In this document: positions 1 through 7,578 of the stretch, piece after piece
How the letters are laid out: every line of letters begins with the position of its first letter
Position numbering within the stretch: position 1 is the first letter of the stretch
Assembly (NCBI RefSeq): GCF_014873915.1
Contig: NZ_JADBEJ010000005.1
Location: forward strand, 1,922,001 to 1,986,000
Length of the DNA: 64,000 nucleotides
Source: Amycolatopsis roodepoortensis
GTDB taxonomy: Bacteria; Actinomycetota; Actinomycetes; Mycobacteriales; Pseudonocardiaceae
Reading direction: 5' to 3'
Position numbers and translations under genes: made by a program
The notes under the pieces: generated by a model
Database searches by the model: none
Seen by the model: the letters and a program-made list of their open reading frames with translations, nothing else
What the model was told of the DNA's origin: nothing

Positions 1-20
1 CAGCCGTGGTACCCGAAGCC

Positions 21-143
21 GCAACTCGCGTGTCCGGGGCGGTAACTCGCGTGTTTGAAGGCGTAACTCGCGTGTCTCCGGGCGTATGACCGAGTTACGC
101 CTTCAATCACGCGAGTTGCGCCTCCAAGCACGCGACTTACGCC
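21..143. repeat. 21-bp-period inverted repeat array (copy A)
   Basis: Three units with the core AACTCGCGTG begin at 23, 44 and 65, exactly 21 bp apart. They are followed by three inverted units (CACGCGAGTT type) with cores near 87, 108 and 129, again 21 bp apart. The whole block can fold as one long imperfect hairpin. It lies just beyond the 3' end of ftsI (stop at 149). Related arrays occur at four other intergenic places in the window. No U-tract follows, so classic intrinsic termination is not obvious. Confidence 0.85.
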
Positions 144-148
144 TTACA

Positions 149-2077
149 TCACGAGAGGACCAGCGGAACCTGGGGCGACGGGCCGTCCGAAAGCGGGATC
201 TGGAACCGCTGCGCCAGGTACGCGGCCACCGAGTGGAACAGCGGCGCGGCCGAGAGCCCTTGCTGCAGGGTGGCGTCCGGGGCGTCGAGCCGGATGCCGA
301 CCACGAAGCGCGGGTTGTCGGCGGGCAGGATCCCGGCGAAGGTGATGTTGTACAGGTGGTTGCTGTACGTCTTCGTCTGCGGGTCGACCTGCTGGCCGGT
401 GCCCGTCTTCCCCGAGATCTGGTAGCCCTCCAGCGCCGCCTTCGGCCCGGTGCCGCTCTGCTGCCCGCGGCCCTTCTGCGTGACGGCGCGCATCATGTCG
501 CGCACGGTCTTCGCCGCCTGCGGGCTGATGACCTGGACGGTCTTCGGCGCCGGTTCGGGGACGACGGTCCCGTCCGGGTTGACCTTCGCCTTGACCACCC
601 GCGGTTCCACGCGCAGCCCGTCGTTCGCGATGGCCTGGTACATCGCGGCCATCTGCACGACGGTCATCGAAAGCCCCTGCCCGATCGGCAGGTTTCCGAA
701 GGTGGTGGCCGACCACTGGTTGCGCGGCGGGACGACACCCGGGCTCTCGCCGGGGAGGCCGAGACCCGTGCGCTGGCCGAGCCCGAACTTCTTAAGCAGG
801 TCCGCGTACCGGTCCTCGCCGAGTTTCTGCGCCAGCAACAGGGTGCCGACGTTCGACGACTTCGCGAAGATCCCGGTGGTGGTGAACTGCTGCGTGCCGT
901 GATGCCAGGCGTCCTTGACGATCTTGTCCGCCACCTGCAGCGAGCCCGGCACCGGCAGGGACGCCTCCGGCGTGGTGATCCCCGCGTCGATCGCGCCGGC
1001 GGCGGTGACGATCTTGTTCACCGAACCGGGTTCGAACGGCGTGGTCACCGCGCGGTTGTTCAGGTTCTCCGTCTCGCTGCGCGAAGCCGGGTCGTTGAGG
1101 TTGACCGTCTTGTCGTTGGCCAGCGCGTAGACCTCGCCGGTCTTGGAGTCCAGGATGACCGCCTGGCCGCCCTTGGCCTTCGACTTGACGACGTAGTCGC
1201 TCAGCTGCCGCTGCAGTTCGTACTGCAGGTCGGTGTCGATCGTGAGCTGCAGGTCCGAACCGGGGACGGCGTTCTGGATGTCCCGTTCGGTGCCGGGGAT
1301 GACGAGGTTGTCGTTGCCGTTCCGGGTGTTGACGATCTTGCGGCCCGGTGTTCCGGCGAGATCGTTGTCCCGCGAGGCTTCGAGGCCGTAGCCACCGTGC
1401 AGGTTGTGCTTGGAGACGTCCTTGTCGTCGGTGCGCCAGTTCGCGTAGCCGACGATGTTGGCGCCGATCGAGTCACCGGGGTATTCCCGCTTCGAGCGCT
1501 TCTCGACGCTGATCCACGGGTATTCCTTGACGATCGCCTCGGCGACCGAAGGTTCGATGTCGTGGACCAGGTAGGTGAACCCGTCCGGCTTGTGGAACTT
1601 GTCCAGCAGTTCCTTCTCGGTGATCACGCCGGGCAGCTTGGCCGCGATCAGCTTCGCCGCGCCCGCCACCTCGGACTCGAAGTTCTTGCCCTTGGTGGGG
1701 TTCTTCGCGGCGAAGTCGTCCATCGTCTTGCGGACCCAGTTCAGGCTCACGGCGAGCGTGCGCACCTCGACGCTGAACGCGATCTTCGTGCCGTTGCGGT
1801 CCAGGATGGACCCGCGCTGCGCGGGACTTTCGATCACCGACGTCCGCTGCCGTTCCGCGGCCTCGGAGAGCGCGCCGGCCTCGAACCACTGCACCTGCAC
1901 CAGTTTGAGGCCGGCGAGCACCATCACGACGATCAACAGGATCCGAACGCCGGTGAACCGGCTCCGGTTCCCGCCGTTGCCCCGGCGGGCGGTGGCACGA
2001 CGGGTCCCAGCGGCGTAGGTCCGCCGAGCGCTCCCCGCCGACCGGGCCCTGGACTGCGCCGGGCGGCCGGGCGACAT
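149..2077 (-). CDS. ftsI: Penicillin-binding protein, septal transpeptidase FtsI/PbpB
   Basis: Class B PBP that cross-links septal peptidoglycan from the outer face of the membrane. About 642 aa: a basic cytoplasmic N-terminus, one membrane segment near residues 44-62, a PBP dimerisation domain, then a transpeptidase domain with SVNK (SxxK, near residue 349), SSN (near 405) and KTGT (near 557). No PASTA repeats are present. A GTG at 2080 is possible, but the ATG at 2077 is better spaced from the AGGGAGG ribosome site and overlaps the ftsL stop as TGATG, so translation is coupled. It is the last gene here of mraZ-rsmH-ftsL-ftsI; murE would be expected beyond the left edge. Confidence 0.93.
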   Translation of the reverse strand: MSPGRPAQSRARSAGSARRTYAAGTRRATARRGNGGNRSRFTGVRILLIVVMVLAGLKLVQVQWFEAGALSEAAERQRTSVIESPAQRGSILDRNGTKIAFSVEVRTLAVSLNWVRKTMDDFAAKNPTKGKNFESEVAGAAKLIAAKLPGVITEKELLDKFHKPDGFTYLVHDIEPSVAEAIVKEYPWISVEKRSKREYPGDSIGANIVGYANWRTDDKDVSKHNLHGGYGLEASRDNDLAGTPGRKIVNTRNGNDNLVIPGTERDIQNAVPGSDLQLTIDTDLQYELQRQLSDYVVKSKAKGGQAVILDSKTGEVYALANDKTVNLNDPASRSETENLNNRAVTTPFEPGSVNKIVTAAGAIDAGITTPEASLPVPGSLQVADKIVKDAWHHGTQQFTTTGIFAKSSNVGTLLLAQKLGEDRYADLLKKFGLGQRTGLGLPGESPGVVPPRNQWSATTFGNLPIGQGLSMTVVQMAAMYQAIANDGLRVEPRVVKAKVNPDGTVVPEPAPKTVQVISPQAAKTVRDMMRAVTQKGRGQQSGTGPKAALEGYQISGKTGTGQQVDPQTKTYSNHLYNITFAGILPADNPRFVVGIRLDAPDATLQQGLSAAPLFHSVAAYLAQRFQIPLSDGPSPQVPLVLS

Positions 2078-2787
2078 CACTGACCTCCCTGCGCCGGGGC
2101 CGCGTTCTCCTGCGGTACCGCGGGCTGGTCGCCCTCGTACGGCGTGCCCTGCTGCGTTCCCTCGGCGGGCGGCGGCGCCGTGGACTCGGCCGACGCGGCG
2201 GGCGCTTCGGCTTCGGCCTTCTTCGGCTCACCGACCACAGTGGACTTCCCGTCCGGGCCGACCACGATATGCGCGGGGTCGCCGCCGGGCACCATGCCCA
2301 GTTCCCTGGCCTTGGGCGCCAGCGAAGCGGGCGACTCGGCCTTCGCGACCTCGCGCTGCAGCCGTTCCTTCGCCTCGGCGAGCCCGGCGTTGGTCGTGCG
2401 GAGTTGTTCGAGCCGGTACGAATCGGCGATGGCCTGCGTGGTCAGCCACAGCGTGCACGCCACGCCGACGGCCAGCATGCCCATCATCATCAGCACGAAC
2501 GACGCCCGCGAACGCGGCCAGCGCAGGGAAAGCTTCTTCTTCGGCTCGTCCTTGCCCGCCCCGCCTTCCGCGTCGGGACGGTTCCGCTGCTGGTCTCGCT
2601 GCAGCAGGTCGGCGCGCTGGGCGCGACGGGCGTAGGCGCGTTCGGCCGCCGAAGTGCGGCCGCGGGAGGCACGGGTGGACTTCGTGGTCTCGGTGGTTTC
2701 GGGCGTCTGCTCGACCGTGCTGGTCGCGCGGGCACGCCGTCCGGGCGCCGGTGTCCGGCGGCCGCGGGACTTCGCGGGAGCGGTCAT
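2077..2787 (-). CDS. ftsL: FtsL-like cell division membrane protein
   Basis: Bitopic 236-aa protein. It has a long basic, Pro/Thr/Arg-rich cytoplasmic N-terminus (about 90 residues), one membrane helix near 96-118, a short leucine/charged coiled-coil stretch near 120-150, and a Pro/Ala/Glu-rich tail. Sequence conservation of FtsL is low, so the call rests on topology and on its place between rsmH and ftsI. FtsL/FtsB/FtsQ recruit and activate the septal synthase. The start overlaps the rsmH stop (ATGA) and the stop overlaps the ftsI start. The long disordered ends are common in actinobacterial FtsL. Confidence 0.82.
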   Translation of the reverse strand: MTAPAKSRGRRTPAPGRRARATSTVEQTPETTETTKSTRASRGRTSAAERAYARRAQRADLLQRDQQRNRPDAEGGAGKDEPKKKLSLRWPRSRASFVLMMMGMLAVGVACTLWLTTQAIADSYRLEQLRTTNAGLAEAKERLQREVAKAESPASLAPKARELGMVPGGDPAHIVVGPDGKSTVVGEPKKAEAEAPAASAESTAPPPAEGTQQGTPYEGDQPAVPQENAAPAQGGQ

Positions 2788-3743
2788 CGTGCTCGGTCTC
2801 CGATCCGTTCGGCGGCGCGCAGCCGCACGGAGGCGGCCCGCGTGTTCAGTTCGGTTTCCGCCTCGCCGGCCTTCTCGGCCCCTCTGGTGAGCAGTTTCAG
2901 TTCCGGGCCGTGGCCCGGCAGTTCCACCGGAAGCCCTTCCGGCGTCCGGGATTTCGCCAGTTCCGCGAAGGCCTGCTTGACCAGCCTGTCTTCGAGGGAC
3001 TGATAGGACTCCACGACGATGCGGCCGCCGACGGCGAGACAGGACAGCGCCCTCGGCATCGCGCGCCGCAGCACTTCCAGCTCGCCGTTGACCTCGATCC
3101 GCAACGCCTGGAACGTGCGCTTCGCCGGATGCCCGCCGGTGCGCCTGCTCGCCGCGGGGACCGCGTCGTACAGCAACTCCACCAGACGCCCGCTGCGCGT
3201 GAAGGGTTCCTTCTCCCGTTCCGCCACAACGGCTTTGACGATCCGCTGGGCGAACCGTTCCTCGCCGTAGTCGCGCAGGATCCGGATCAGCTCGCCGGGG
3301 GCGTAGGTGTTGAGCACGTCGGCCGCGGTGAACCCGGTGGTCGGATCCATCCGCATGTCGAGCGGGGAATCCTTGGAGTAGGCGAAACCGCGCTCGGCAC
3401 GGTCGAGCTGCATCGAGGAGACCCCGAGGTCGAAGAGGATCCCGTCCACTCTGGACAGTCCGAGACCCTGCAGCGCGGACGGCATCTCGTCGTAGACGGC
3501 GTGCACGAAGTCGACCCGGTCACCGTGGCGCGCGAGCCGTTTCGCGGAGAGTTCCAGCGCGTTGGGGTCACGATCGAGGGCGACCAGGCGCAGCAGAGGG
3601 AACGCGGTGAGCAGCGCGTCGGAATGACCGCCGAGTCCGACGGTCGCGTCGACCAGCACGGCCTCGCGGTCGGAGAAGACCGGCGCGAACAGCTCGACGA
3701 TGCGGTCCAGCAGCACCGGTACGTGCTCGTGTTCGTCTGCCAT
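2784..3743 (-). CDS. rsmH: 16S rRNA (cytosine1402-N4)-methyltransferase RsmH (MraW)
   Basis: SAM-dependent enzyme that methylates N4 of C1402 in the ribosomal P site. It is 319 aa, the normal family length. The N-terminal PVLLDRIVELF and the motif I region VDATVGLGGHSDALL are typical, as are the DLGVSSMQLD and RGFAYSKDSPLDMRMD segments. It is translationally coupled to ftsL by an ATGA overlap. Its 204-bp leader holds three nested helices matching the position of the actinobacterial mraW RNA motif, so control may act on this transcript rather than at a separate promoter. Confidence 0.95.
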   Translation of the reverse strand: MADEHEHVPVLLDRIVELFAPVFSDREAVLVDATVGLGGHSDALLTAFPLLRLVALDRDPNALELSAKRLARHGDRVDFVHAVYDEMPSALQGLGLSRVDGILFDLGVSSMQLDRAERGFAYSKDSPLDMRMDPTTGFTAADVLNTYAPGELIRILRDYGEERFAQRIVKAVVAEREKEPFTRSGRLVELLYDAVPAASRRTGGHPAKRTFQALRIEVNGELEVLRRAMPRALSCLAVGGRIVVESYQSLEDRLVKQAFAELAKSRTPEGLPVELPGHGPELKLLTRGAEKAGEAETELNTRAASVRLRAAERIGDRAR

Positions 3744-3780
3744 GTCTTCCCCCCTTTCCTGTAGTGCCGGGGAAGATGCC

Positions 3781-3873
3781 GGATGCCGTCAGGTCCCTGT
3801 CCGCCCGCCTGCTGACCTGGTACCGGGGAAGGTGTACCAGGGCCACTGAGCGGACAGAGGCCTCACGGCATCC
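3781..3873 (-). ncRNA. mraW-type structured 5' leader upstream of rsmH
   Basis: Three nested complementary pairs are visible: 3781-3789 with 3865-3873 (GGATGCCGT/ACGGCATCC), 3797-3804 with 3850-3857 (CTGTCCGC/GCGGACAG), and 3817-3823 with 3834-3840 (CTGGTAC/GTACCAG). All are perfect and correctly nested. The element lies between the mraZ stop and the rsmH start in the sense of transcription. This is where the conserved actinobacterial mraW RNA motif is known to occur. What is seen is the fold and the position; family membership is inferred. Confidence 0.75.
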
Positions 3874-3947
3874 GTGTGGACGGTTTCCGGAGTGTCCGAA
3901 GCGTGAACCCGCGCCCCCCGACGGCGTGGGTGCTTCCTCGGCCACGT

Positions 3948-4379
3948 CTAGAAGACGCCCGGCAGAACTTCCTCTCGAGCCTTCGCGTAGCTGTCCTCGT
4001 GTTCGTCCAGGTAGCCCTGCCACGCTTGGGCGTCCCAGATCTCGAGCCTGGTGATCGCCCCGATCACCACGCACTCCTTGTTCAGCCCGGCGTAGCGTCG
4101 GAGCTCGGACGCGATCGCGATACGTCCTTGCCCGTCCGGGCGTTGTTCGTCCGTCCCGGCGAAGAGATAACGCTGGTAGGCCCGGACCGCCTCGTTGGTG
4201 AACGGGGCGTCGGCGACCTTCCTCGCCATCTGCTCGAACTCGGCCCGGGGAAAGACGAAGAGACAGTGATCCTGTCCCTTGGTGACCATCAGCCCACCGG
4301 CGAGCGCGTCGCGGAACTTCGCGGGCAGCGTGAGCCGCCCTTTGTCGTCCAGTTTCGGGGTGTGGGTGCCGAGGAACAC
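3948..4379 (-). CDS. mraZ: MraZ transcriptional regulator of the dcw cluster
   Basis: 143 aa with two SpoVT/AbrB-like halves. The first begins FLGTHTPKLDDKGRLTLPAK; the second carries DGQGRIAIASELRRYAGL. MraZ forms ring oligomers that bind arrays of TGGGN-type boxes and control their own operon. The open frame extends to 4469, but GTG 4379 is chosen because the family starts with (M/V)FLGTH and an AGGGAGGTG site lies 5-13 bases before it. Four boxes with a 10-bp period overlap its promoter, which supports autoregulation. Confidence 0.93.
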   Translation of the reverse strand: MFLGTHTPKLDDKGRLTLPAKFRDALAGGLMVTKGQDHCLFVFPRAEFEQMARKVADAPFTNEAVRAYQRYLFAGTDEQRPDGQGRIAIASELRRYAGLNKECVVIGAITRLEIWDAQAWQGYLDEHEDSYAKAREEVLPGVF

Positions 4380-4443
4380 CGGCTCCACCTCCCTACCGAT
4401 CCCGGCTGCGAACAACCAGACTCGGCCACGGGGCTCCCTTCTG

Positions 4444-4485
4444 CCCCACTGCGCACCACCGTACCCCACTTTTCACCACAGTCAA
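4444..4485 (-). promoter_or_regulatory. mraZ promoter with four 10-bp-spaced MraZ boxes
   Basis: On the minus strand TTGACT (4485-4480) and TACGGT (4463-4458) form a promoter with a 16-bp spacer. GTGGTG, GTGGGG, GTGGTG and GTGGGG start at 4479, 4469, 4459 and 4449, one every 10 bp. This equals the TGGGN-N5 spacing described for E. coli MraZ. The boxes cover the spacer, the -10 element and the start site, so bound MraZ should block transcription. Confidence 0.75.
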
Positions 4486-4540
4486 CGCGGCAAAAGCCGC
4501 GACCACTCCGTCGTGTCAGACGTTTTCGCTGGTCAGCCAG

Positions 4541-4737
4541 GTGGGGCCAGGTGGGGGCTCGGTGGGGGACGGTGGCCAAGATCCCCCTGGGCGGGTATCG
4601 AAGCAACCTCATCCATGCCTGAGACGTCCGGATATCGGCAGCCGGAACCCTGCTGTGGGGCGAAGTGGGGGTAAAAGTGGGGAATCCGGTGGGGCGCGGT
4701 GGAGACGCCCGGGGACACTGTGGAGGGTGACGTGGGG
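4541..4737 (+). promoter_or_regulatory. Opposite-strand GTGGGG arrays upstream of mraZ
   Basis: GTGGGG occurs on the plus strand at 4541, 4551 and 4562, followed by GTGGCC at 4572. A second cluster has GTGGGG or GTGGAG at 4655, 4665, 4677, 4689, 4699, 4720 and 4732. Spacings are mostly 10-12 bp, close to one helical turn. The arrays point away from mraZ, and no gene starts rightward from them. They are probably additional MraZ sites, which is inference from likeness to the promoter boxes. Confidence 0.5.
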
Positions 4738-4780
4738 TCATCCCACGATCCGTGTCGACAAAGGACAGCGGTCCCGTCCT

Positions 4781-4822
4781 CGTGAGTGGTAAGGACGGTT
4801 CTAACCGTCCTTACCACTCACG
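4781..4822. repeat. Perfect 42-bp palindrome
   Basis: Two 20-bp arms (GTGAGTGGTAAGGACGGTT inside) are separated by CT. The GTGAGTGGT part recurs at 14516-14524 and 14843-14851. It lies in the 700-bp gene-free stretch between mraZ and the espG-like gene. As RNA it would be a very strong hairpin, but there is no U-tract. Confidence 0.85.
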
Positions 4823-4854
4823 AGACTCAGCACCGGCGATGTCACGGGACCGAC

Positions 4855-5003
4855 CGGACGACATGCGTGATCCGGCGGACGACACGCGTGACTGGATGGA
4901 CGACACGGGCGTGGCCGAGTTTCGGCGAGAGCCGTCCGCCCGATCACGCGTGTCGTCCGCCTGATCACGCGTGTCGTCCATCTGATCACGCGTGTCGTCC
5001 ATC
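4855..5003. repeat. 21-bp-period inverted repeat array (copy B)
   Basis: Three units containing GATCACGCGTGTCGTCC start at 4942, 4963 and 4984 (period 21). Inverted partners with GCGTGA-type cores sit at 4865, 4886 and 4907 (period 21). The layout of three against three matches copy A at the left edge, with a related CACGCG core. It lies 3' of the espG-like gene. No coding sequence is supported here. Confidence 0.85.
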
Positions 5004-5076
5004 CAGTCACTCGAAACCGTCACCCGCGCACCGGCGGAACGTAGGTCAACGGCCGCGCTTGCGGCGGCGGCACAAC

Positions 5077-5829
5077 CTAGCGGTCCTCGTCCAGCAGCGA
5101 AGCCAGCCGCGCGGCCAGCCGGGGACCGTCCACAGGGGACACGTTCACCCACGCCTGCCCGCCGCGCCCCTCGGTCCGCGCCGCGCAGTACGCGCCGACG
5201 TCGGTGTCGAACCAGGTCAGCCCGCCGGCCCGGTGCGCCCGGCCGTCTCGGCCGCGGGTGCGCACGGTGAACTGGCCCGCGCTGTAGACGGGCCGCGCCT
5301 GGATCGCGAGCACCTCGCGCAGCTGACTGTCCGAAGCCGACGATCGCCCGCCGTCGCCGAACACCGGGTCCTCCAGGTCGTCGCCGAACCGCGCAGCGGG
5401 GAGGCTGACCCCGTAGCCGGGGCCGGGCCGCAGTTCGGGCAGGACGTCGACGATCGCGGCGAACACCTCGCCGTCGGTGATCCCGGACAGCGCGATGGTC
5501 TGTTCCGGCTGCGTGGCCAGCACACCGTGCCGTCCGCGCGCGGCCGCGACCGCCCGGAACGGCTCCTGAGCGGTCATGTCGGCCAGCGCTTCGCATTCGA
5601 CATAGACCTCGGCGCGCGCGAGCAGGTTCAAGCGCGCTTCGAGGGCGGCGTCGAGGCGGTCCCCGTCATAAAGGCCCCGTTCGGCGAGGTTTTCGTAGAC
5701 CGCGCCGCGGATCTCGGCGCGTTCCGCTTCCGTGACACCGACACTGCGGACGGACAGCGGCCAGGGTGGGGCCGCGTGTCCCAGGTCGGACCAGAGGACG
5801 TCGAACGCCGACGCGGAAACGCGGATCAA
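5077..5829 (-). CDS. ESX secretion-associated EspG-family protein
   Basis: 250 aa. EspG proteins are cytosolic chaperones that bind PE/PPE pairs and deliver them to type VII secretion. Family-like features are the N-terminal pattern around residues 1-30 (FDVLWSDLGHAAPPWPLSV), an ALEARLNLLARAEVYVE strand-helix segment, and an RDGRAHRAGGLTWFDTD-like region in the C-terminal half. The start overlaps the stop of the PPE-like gene by four bases, so the two are co-translated. It ends a four-gene group (PE-like, DUF3558, PPE-like, EspG). No core ESX ATPase or channel gene is present nearby. Confidence 0.75.
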   Translation of the reverse strand: MIRVSASAFDVLWSDLGHAAPPWPLSVRSVGVTEAERAEIRGAVYENLAERGLYDGDRLDAALEARLNLLARAEVYVECEALADMTAQEPFRAVAAARGRHGVLATQPEQTIALSGITDGEVFAAIVDVLPELRPGPGYGVSLPAARFGDDLEDPVFGDGGRSSASDSQLREVLAIQARPVYSAGQFTVRTRGRDGRAHRAGGLTWFDTDVGAYCAARTEGRGGQAWVNVSPVDGPRLAARLASLLDEDR

Positions 5830-6404
5830 GACCGCCCCAGCTCGGGCGGCTTCCCGAAGGAGACCTGCGGGGTCAGCGAACGCAGGGAGGCATCCCGGGT
5901 GTTCATGACGTCGACGGCCTTGCGCCGCGCCTCCTCGGCCTCCGCGTGCTTGGCCTCCATCTCGTCGGCGAGCGCGGCGAGGAGCGCGAGATTCCCTCCG
6001 GCCGCGGCGCCGCGGATCATCGCGCCGGGGTCGTAGTCCACCGGTGGCGGCATGTCGGCACGGGCCCGCGCCGCCACTTCGGCCTGCCCGGCGACGGCCT
6101 GCCCGAGCGCGGCGGAGATGTCCGCGGACCAGGTCAGCCAGCCGGACGCGGTGGCCAGCACACCCCGGAGCGCGTCGCCCGCTTCGCCGCGCCAGTTCTC
6201 TTCACTGCTGCCGACCAGCCCGGCCAGTTCGGACGTCGCGTCGTGCATGCGCCGCGCGAGCGCGTCCCAGGCGGCGCCGATCCCTCCGGCCGCCTCGGGA
6301 TCGTTGCCCGCTTCGACCTCGGCGGCCAGCGCTTCGTGGCTGTAGGCCTCGTACCGCGTGGCCGCGACCGGGACCTCGCGCCCCGGCGTCTCTCCTTCAG
6401 GCAC
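5826..6404 (-). CDS. PPE/WXG100-like helical protein
   Basis: 192 aa, almost entirely helical. ENWRGEAGDALRGVL near residues 68-82 is a WxG-type turn. Long Ala/Glu helices follow (DEMEAKHAEAEEARRKAVD). There is no signal peptide. Placed between a DUF3558 lipoprotein and an EspG-like chaperone, it is probably the PPE partner of the small protein encoded at 6953-7306. The GTG start has a good AGGAGA site 6-7 bases upstream. Confidence 0.65.
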   Translation of the reverse strand: MPEGETPGREVPVAATRYEAYSHEALAAEVEAGNDPEAAGGIGAAWDALARRMHDATSELAGLVGSSEENWRGEAGDALRGVLATASGWLTWSADISAALGQAVAGQAEVAARARADMPPPVDYDPGAMIRGAAAGGNLALLAALADEMEAKHAEAEEARRKAVDVMNTRDASLRSLTPQVSFGKPPELGRS

Positions 6405-6414
6405 GGCAGTTCTC

Positions 6415-6948
6415 CTAAGGCAGTTTGGGTTCGGCCAGTCCCGCCACCTTCACCGCACGCTCGCAGGCGAGCGGGGTGTCGGTGAAGTTCGTGTTGCTCA
6501 CGTCGATCTGCACGCTCCCCTTCTCCCCCATGCCCAGCAGGATCGCGCAGGTCCCGTCGGCGGCCTTCTTGTCGGCGACCTTGAGCGCTTCCCGGCCGCC
6601 GACCTTGGTCTTGGTGGCGGTCTTGCGCGCGACCTCGAGATCCCTCAGTCCGTTGCGCTCGTCCACGGTGATGGTGACGCCGAAGGTCGCGGGCACCGTC
6701 CAGTCGCAGGCGCGGGCGCCGTTGATCTCCTTCGCGACGCCGAGCACGTTCAACCCGGCCGTCGACCGGTCCTGCGGGCCGAGCAGCGCGCACGGATCCA
6801 GCGCGGCAGGCGGGACGACGACCCGGGACGAACCGCCGGTCACCACCACCTTGGTGGACGGAACCGGCGCCTGCCCCGCGGCCCCTTGCCCGCAGGCGGA
6901 CACGGTCAGCAGGACGAGGACACCGAGCGCGGCAAGGCGGGGGTTCAT
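6415..6948 (-). CDS. DUF3558 family lipoprotein
   Basis: 177 aa. The N-terminus is a lipoprotein signal peptide with lipobox VSAC near residues 16-19. The rest is a secreted domain with the DPCALLGPQDRS and ACDWTVP segments typical of DUF3558 proteins in Pseudonocardiaceae and mycobacteria. Function of the family is unknown. The open frame extends upstream to 6993, but the ATG at 6948 directly precedes the signal peptide. It lies 10 bp upstream of the PPE-like gene and 4 bp after the PE-like gene. Confidence 0.82.
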   Translation of the reverse strand: MNPRLAALGVLVLLTVSACGQGAAGQAPVPSTKVVVTGGSSRVVVPPAALDPCALLGPQDRSTAGLNVLGVAKEINGARACDWTVPATFGVTITVDERNGLRDLEVARKTATKTKVGGREALKVADKKAADGTCAILLGMGEKGSVQIDVSNTNFTDTPLACERAVKVAGLAEPKLP

Positions 6949-6952
6949 GGGG

Positions 6953-7306
6953 TCAGCCGCCGACACAGTCCACGTCCGCCGCTGCTTGTTCATCCTGTCG
7001 GGTGTACTTCGCCAGGGCCTTCTCGATCCGGTTCTTGAGCGCCTCGAGTTCCTTGCCGAACGCGGTGAGCGCCTCGACCGCGGAGCCTTCGGCCCCGATC
7101 CCGTACTGCGCCATGAACCTGCCGACCTCGTCCGCGTATCCCCCGCCGAGGGGAACCGTGCGGCCGAGCACCTTGGCCTCGCGGACCATCTGGCCGACCA
7201 CGTCTTGCAGGGCGGAGATCTTCGCGTGGGCGTCGGCGGCCAGCTCCGGCGCGACCGCGAACCCGCTCAGGTCGAACCGGGGCTTGGCGGTACTCACCTC
7301 GCTCAT
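6953..7306 (-). CDS. Small helical PE-like protein, first gene of the EspG group
   Basis: 117 aa, with no signal peptide or membrane segment. Predicted helices span roughly residues 20-45 and 65-105 (VEALTAFGKELEALKNRIEKAL). A GGYADEVGRFMAQYG turn lies between them. Such proteins commonly head DUF3558/PPE/EspG groups in Amycolatopsis relatives. A PE-like role is inferred from context, because no PE dipeptide is clear near the N-terminus. The 272-bp divergent gap to moxR should hold its promoter. Confidence 0.6.
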   Translation of the reverse strand: MSEVSTAKPRFDLSGFAVAPELAADAHAKISALQDVVGQMVREAKVLGRTVPLGGGYADEVGRFMAQYGIGAEGSAVEALTAFGKELEALKNRIEKALAKYTRQDEQAAADVDCVGG

Positions 7307-7578
7307 ATGCGATTACGCCTCTCCGTAGTCGAGCGACCTCGCACCGGAGCATACGACAAAACAAGGCGTCAGCGGGAGCACCTGAAAACGCGCTCACCTC
7401 ACCCGATCGAGGTAAGGTCTCCGGTTGCACAGAGTCATCGACTGGGGTTGGCGGGGTTCCCCCCACGAGTTCGCCCGAGTTTGACACACTTCGTGGGAGG
7501 CTGACCGCTGCCCGGGGGACTGAAACGGTCCGGCAGAGGACCCAGCGGAAATCCAGCCACGCGGCATCAGGAGGTCGA

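Noticed and set aside
86..2083. Long plus-strand open frame opposite ftsI
   Set aside because: It is antisense to a full PBP with all catalytic motifs; its Arg/Val/Asp-rich translation is typical of the shadow frame in high-GC DNA.
4855..5003. CRISPR array suggested by regular repeats
   Set aside because: Repeats are directly abutting 21-bp units with no unique spacers, half of them inverted, and no cas genes are present.
5077..7306. Core ESX (type VII) secretion locus
   Set aside because: Only EspG-, PPE-, PE- and DUF3558-like genes are present; no EccC ATPase, EccD, EccB or mycosin gene occurs in the window.
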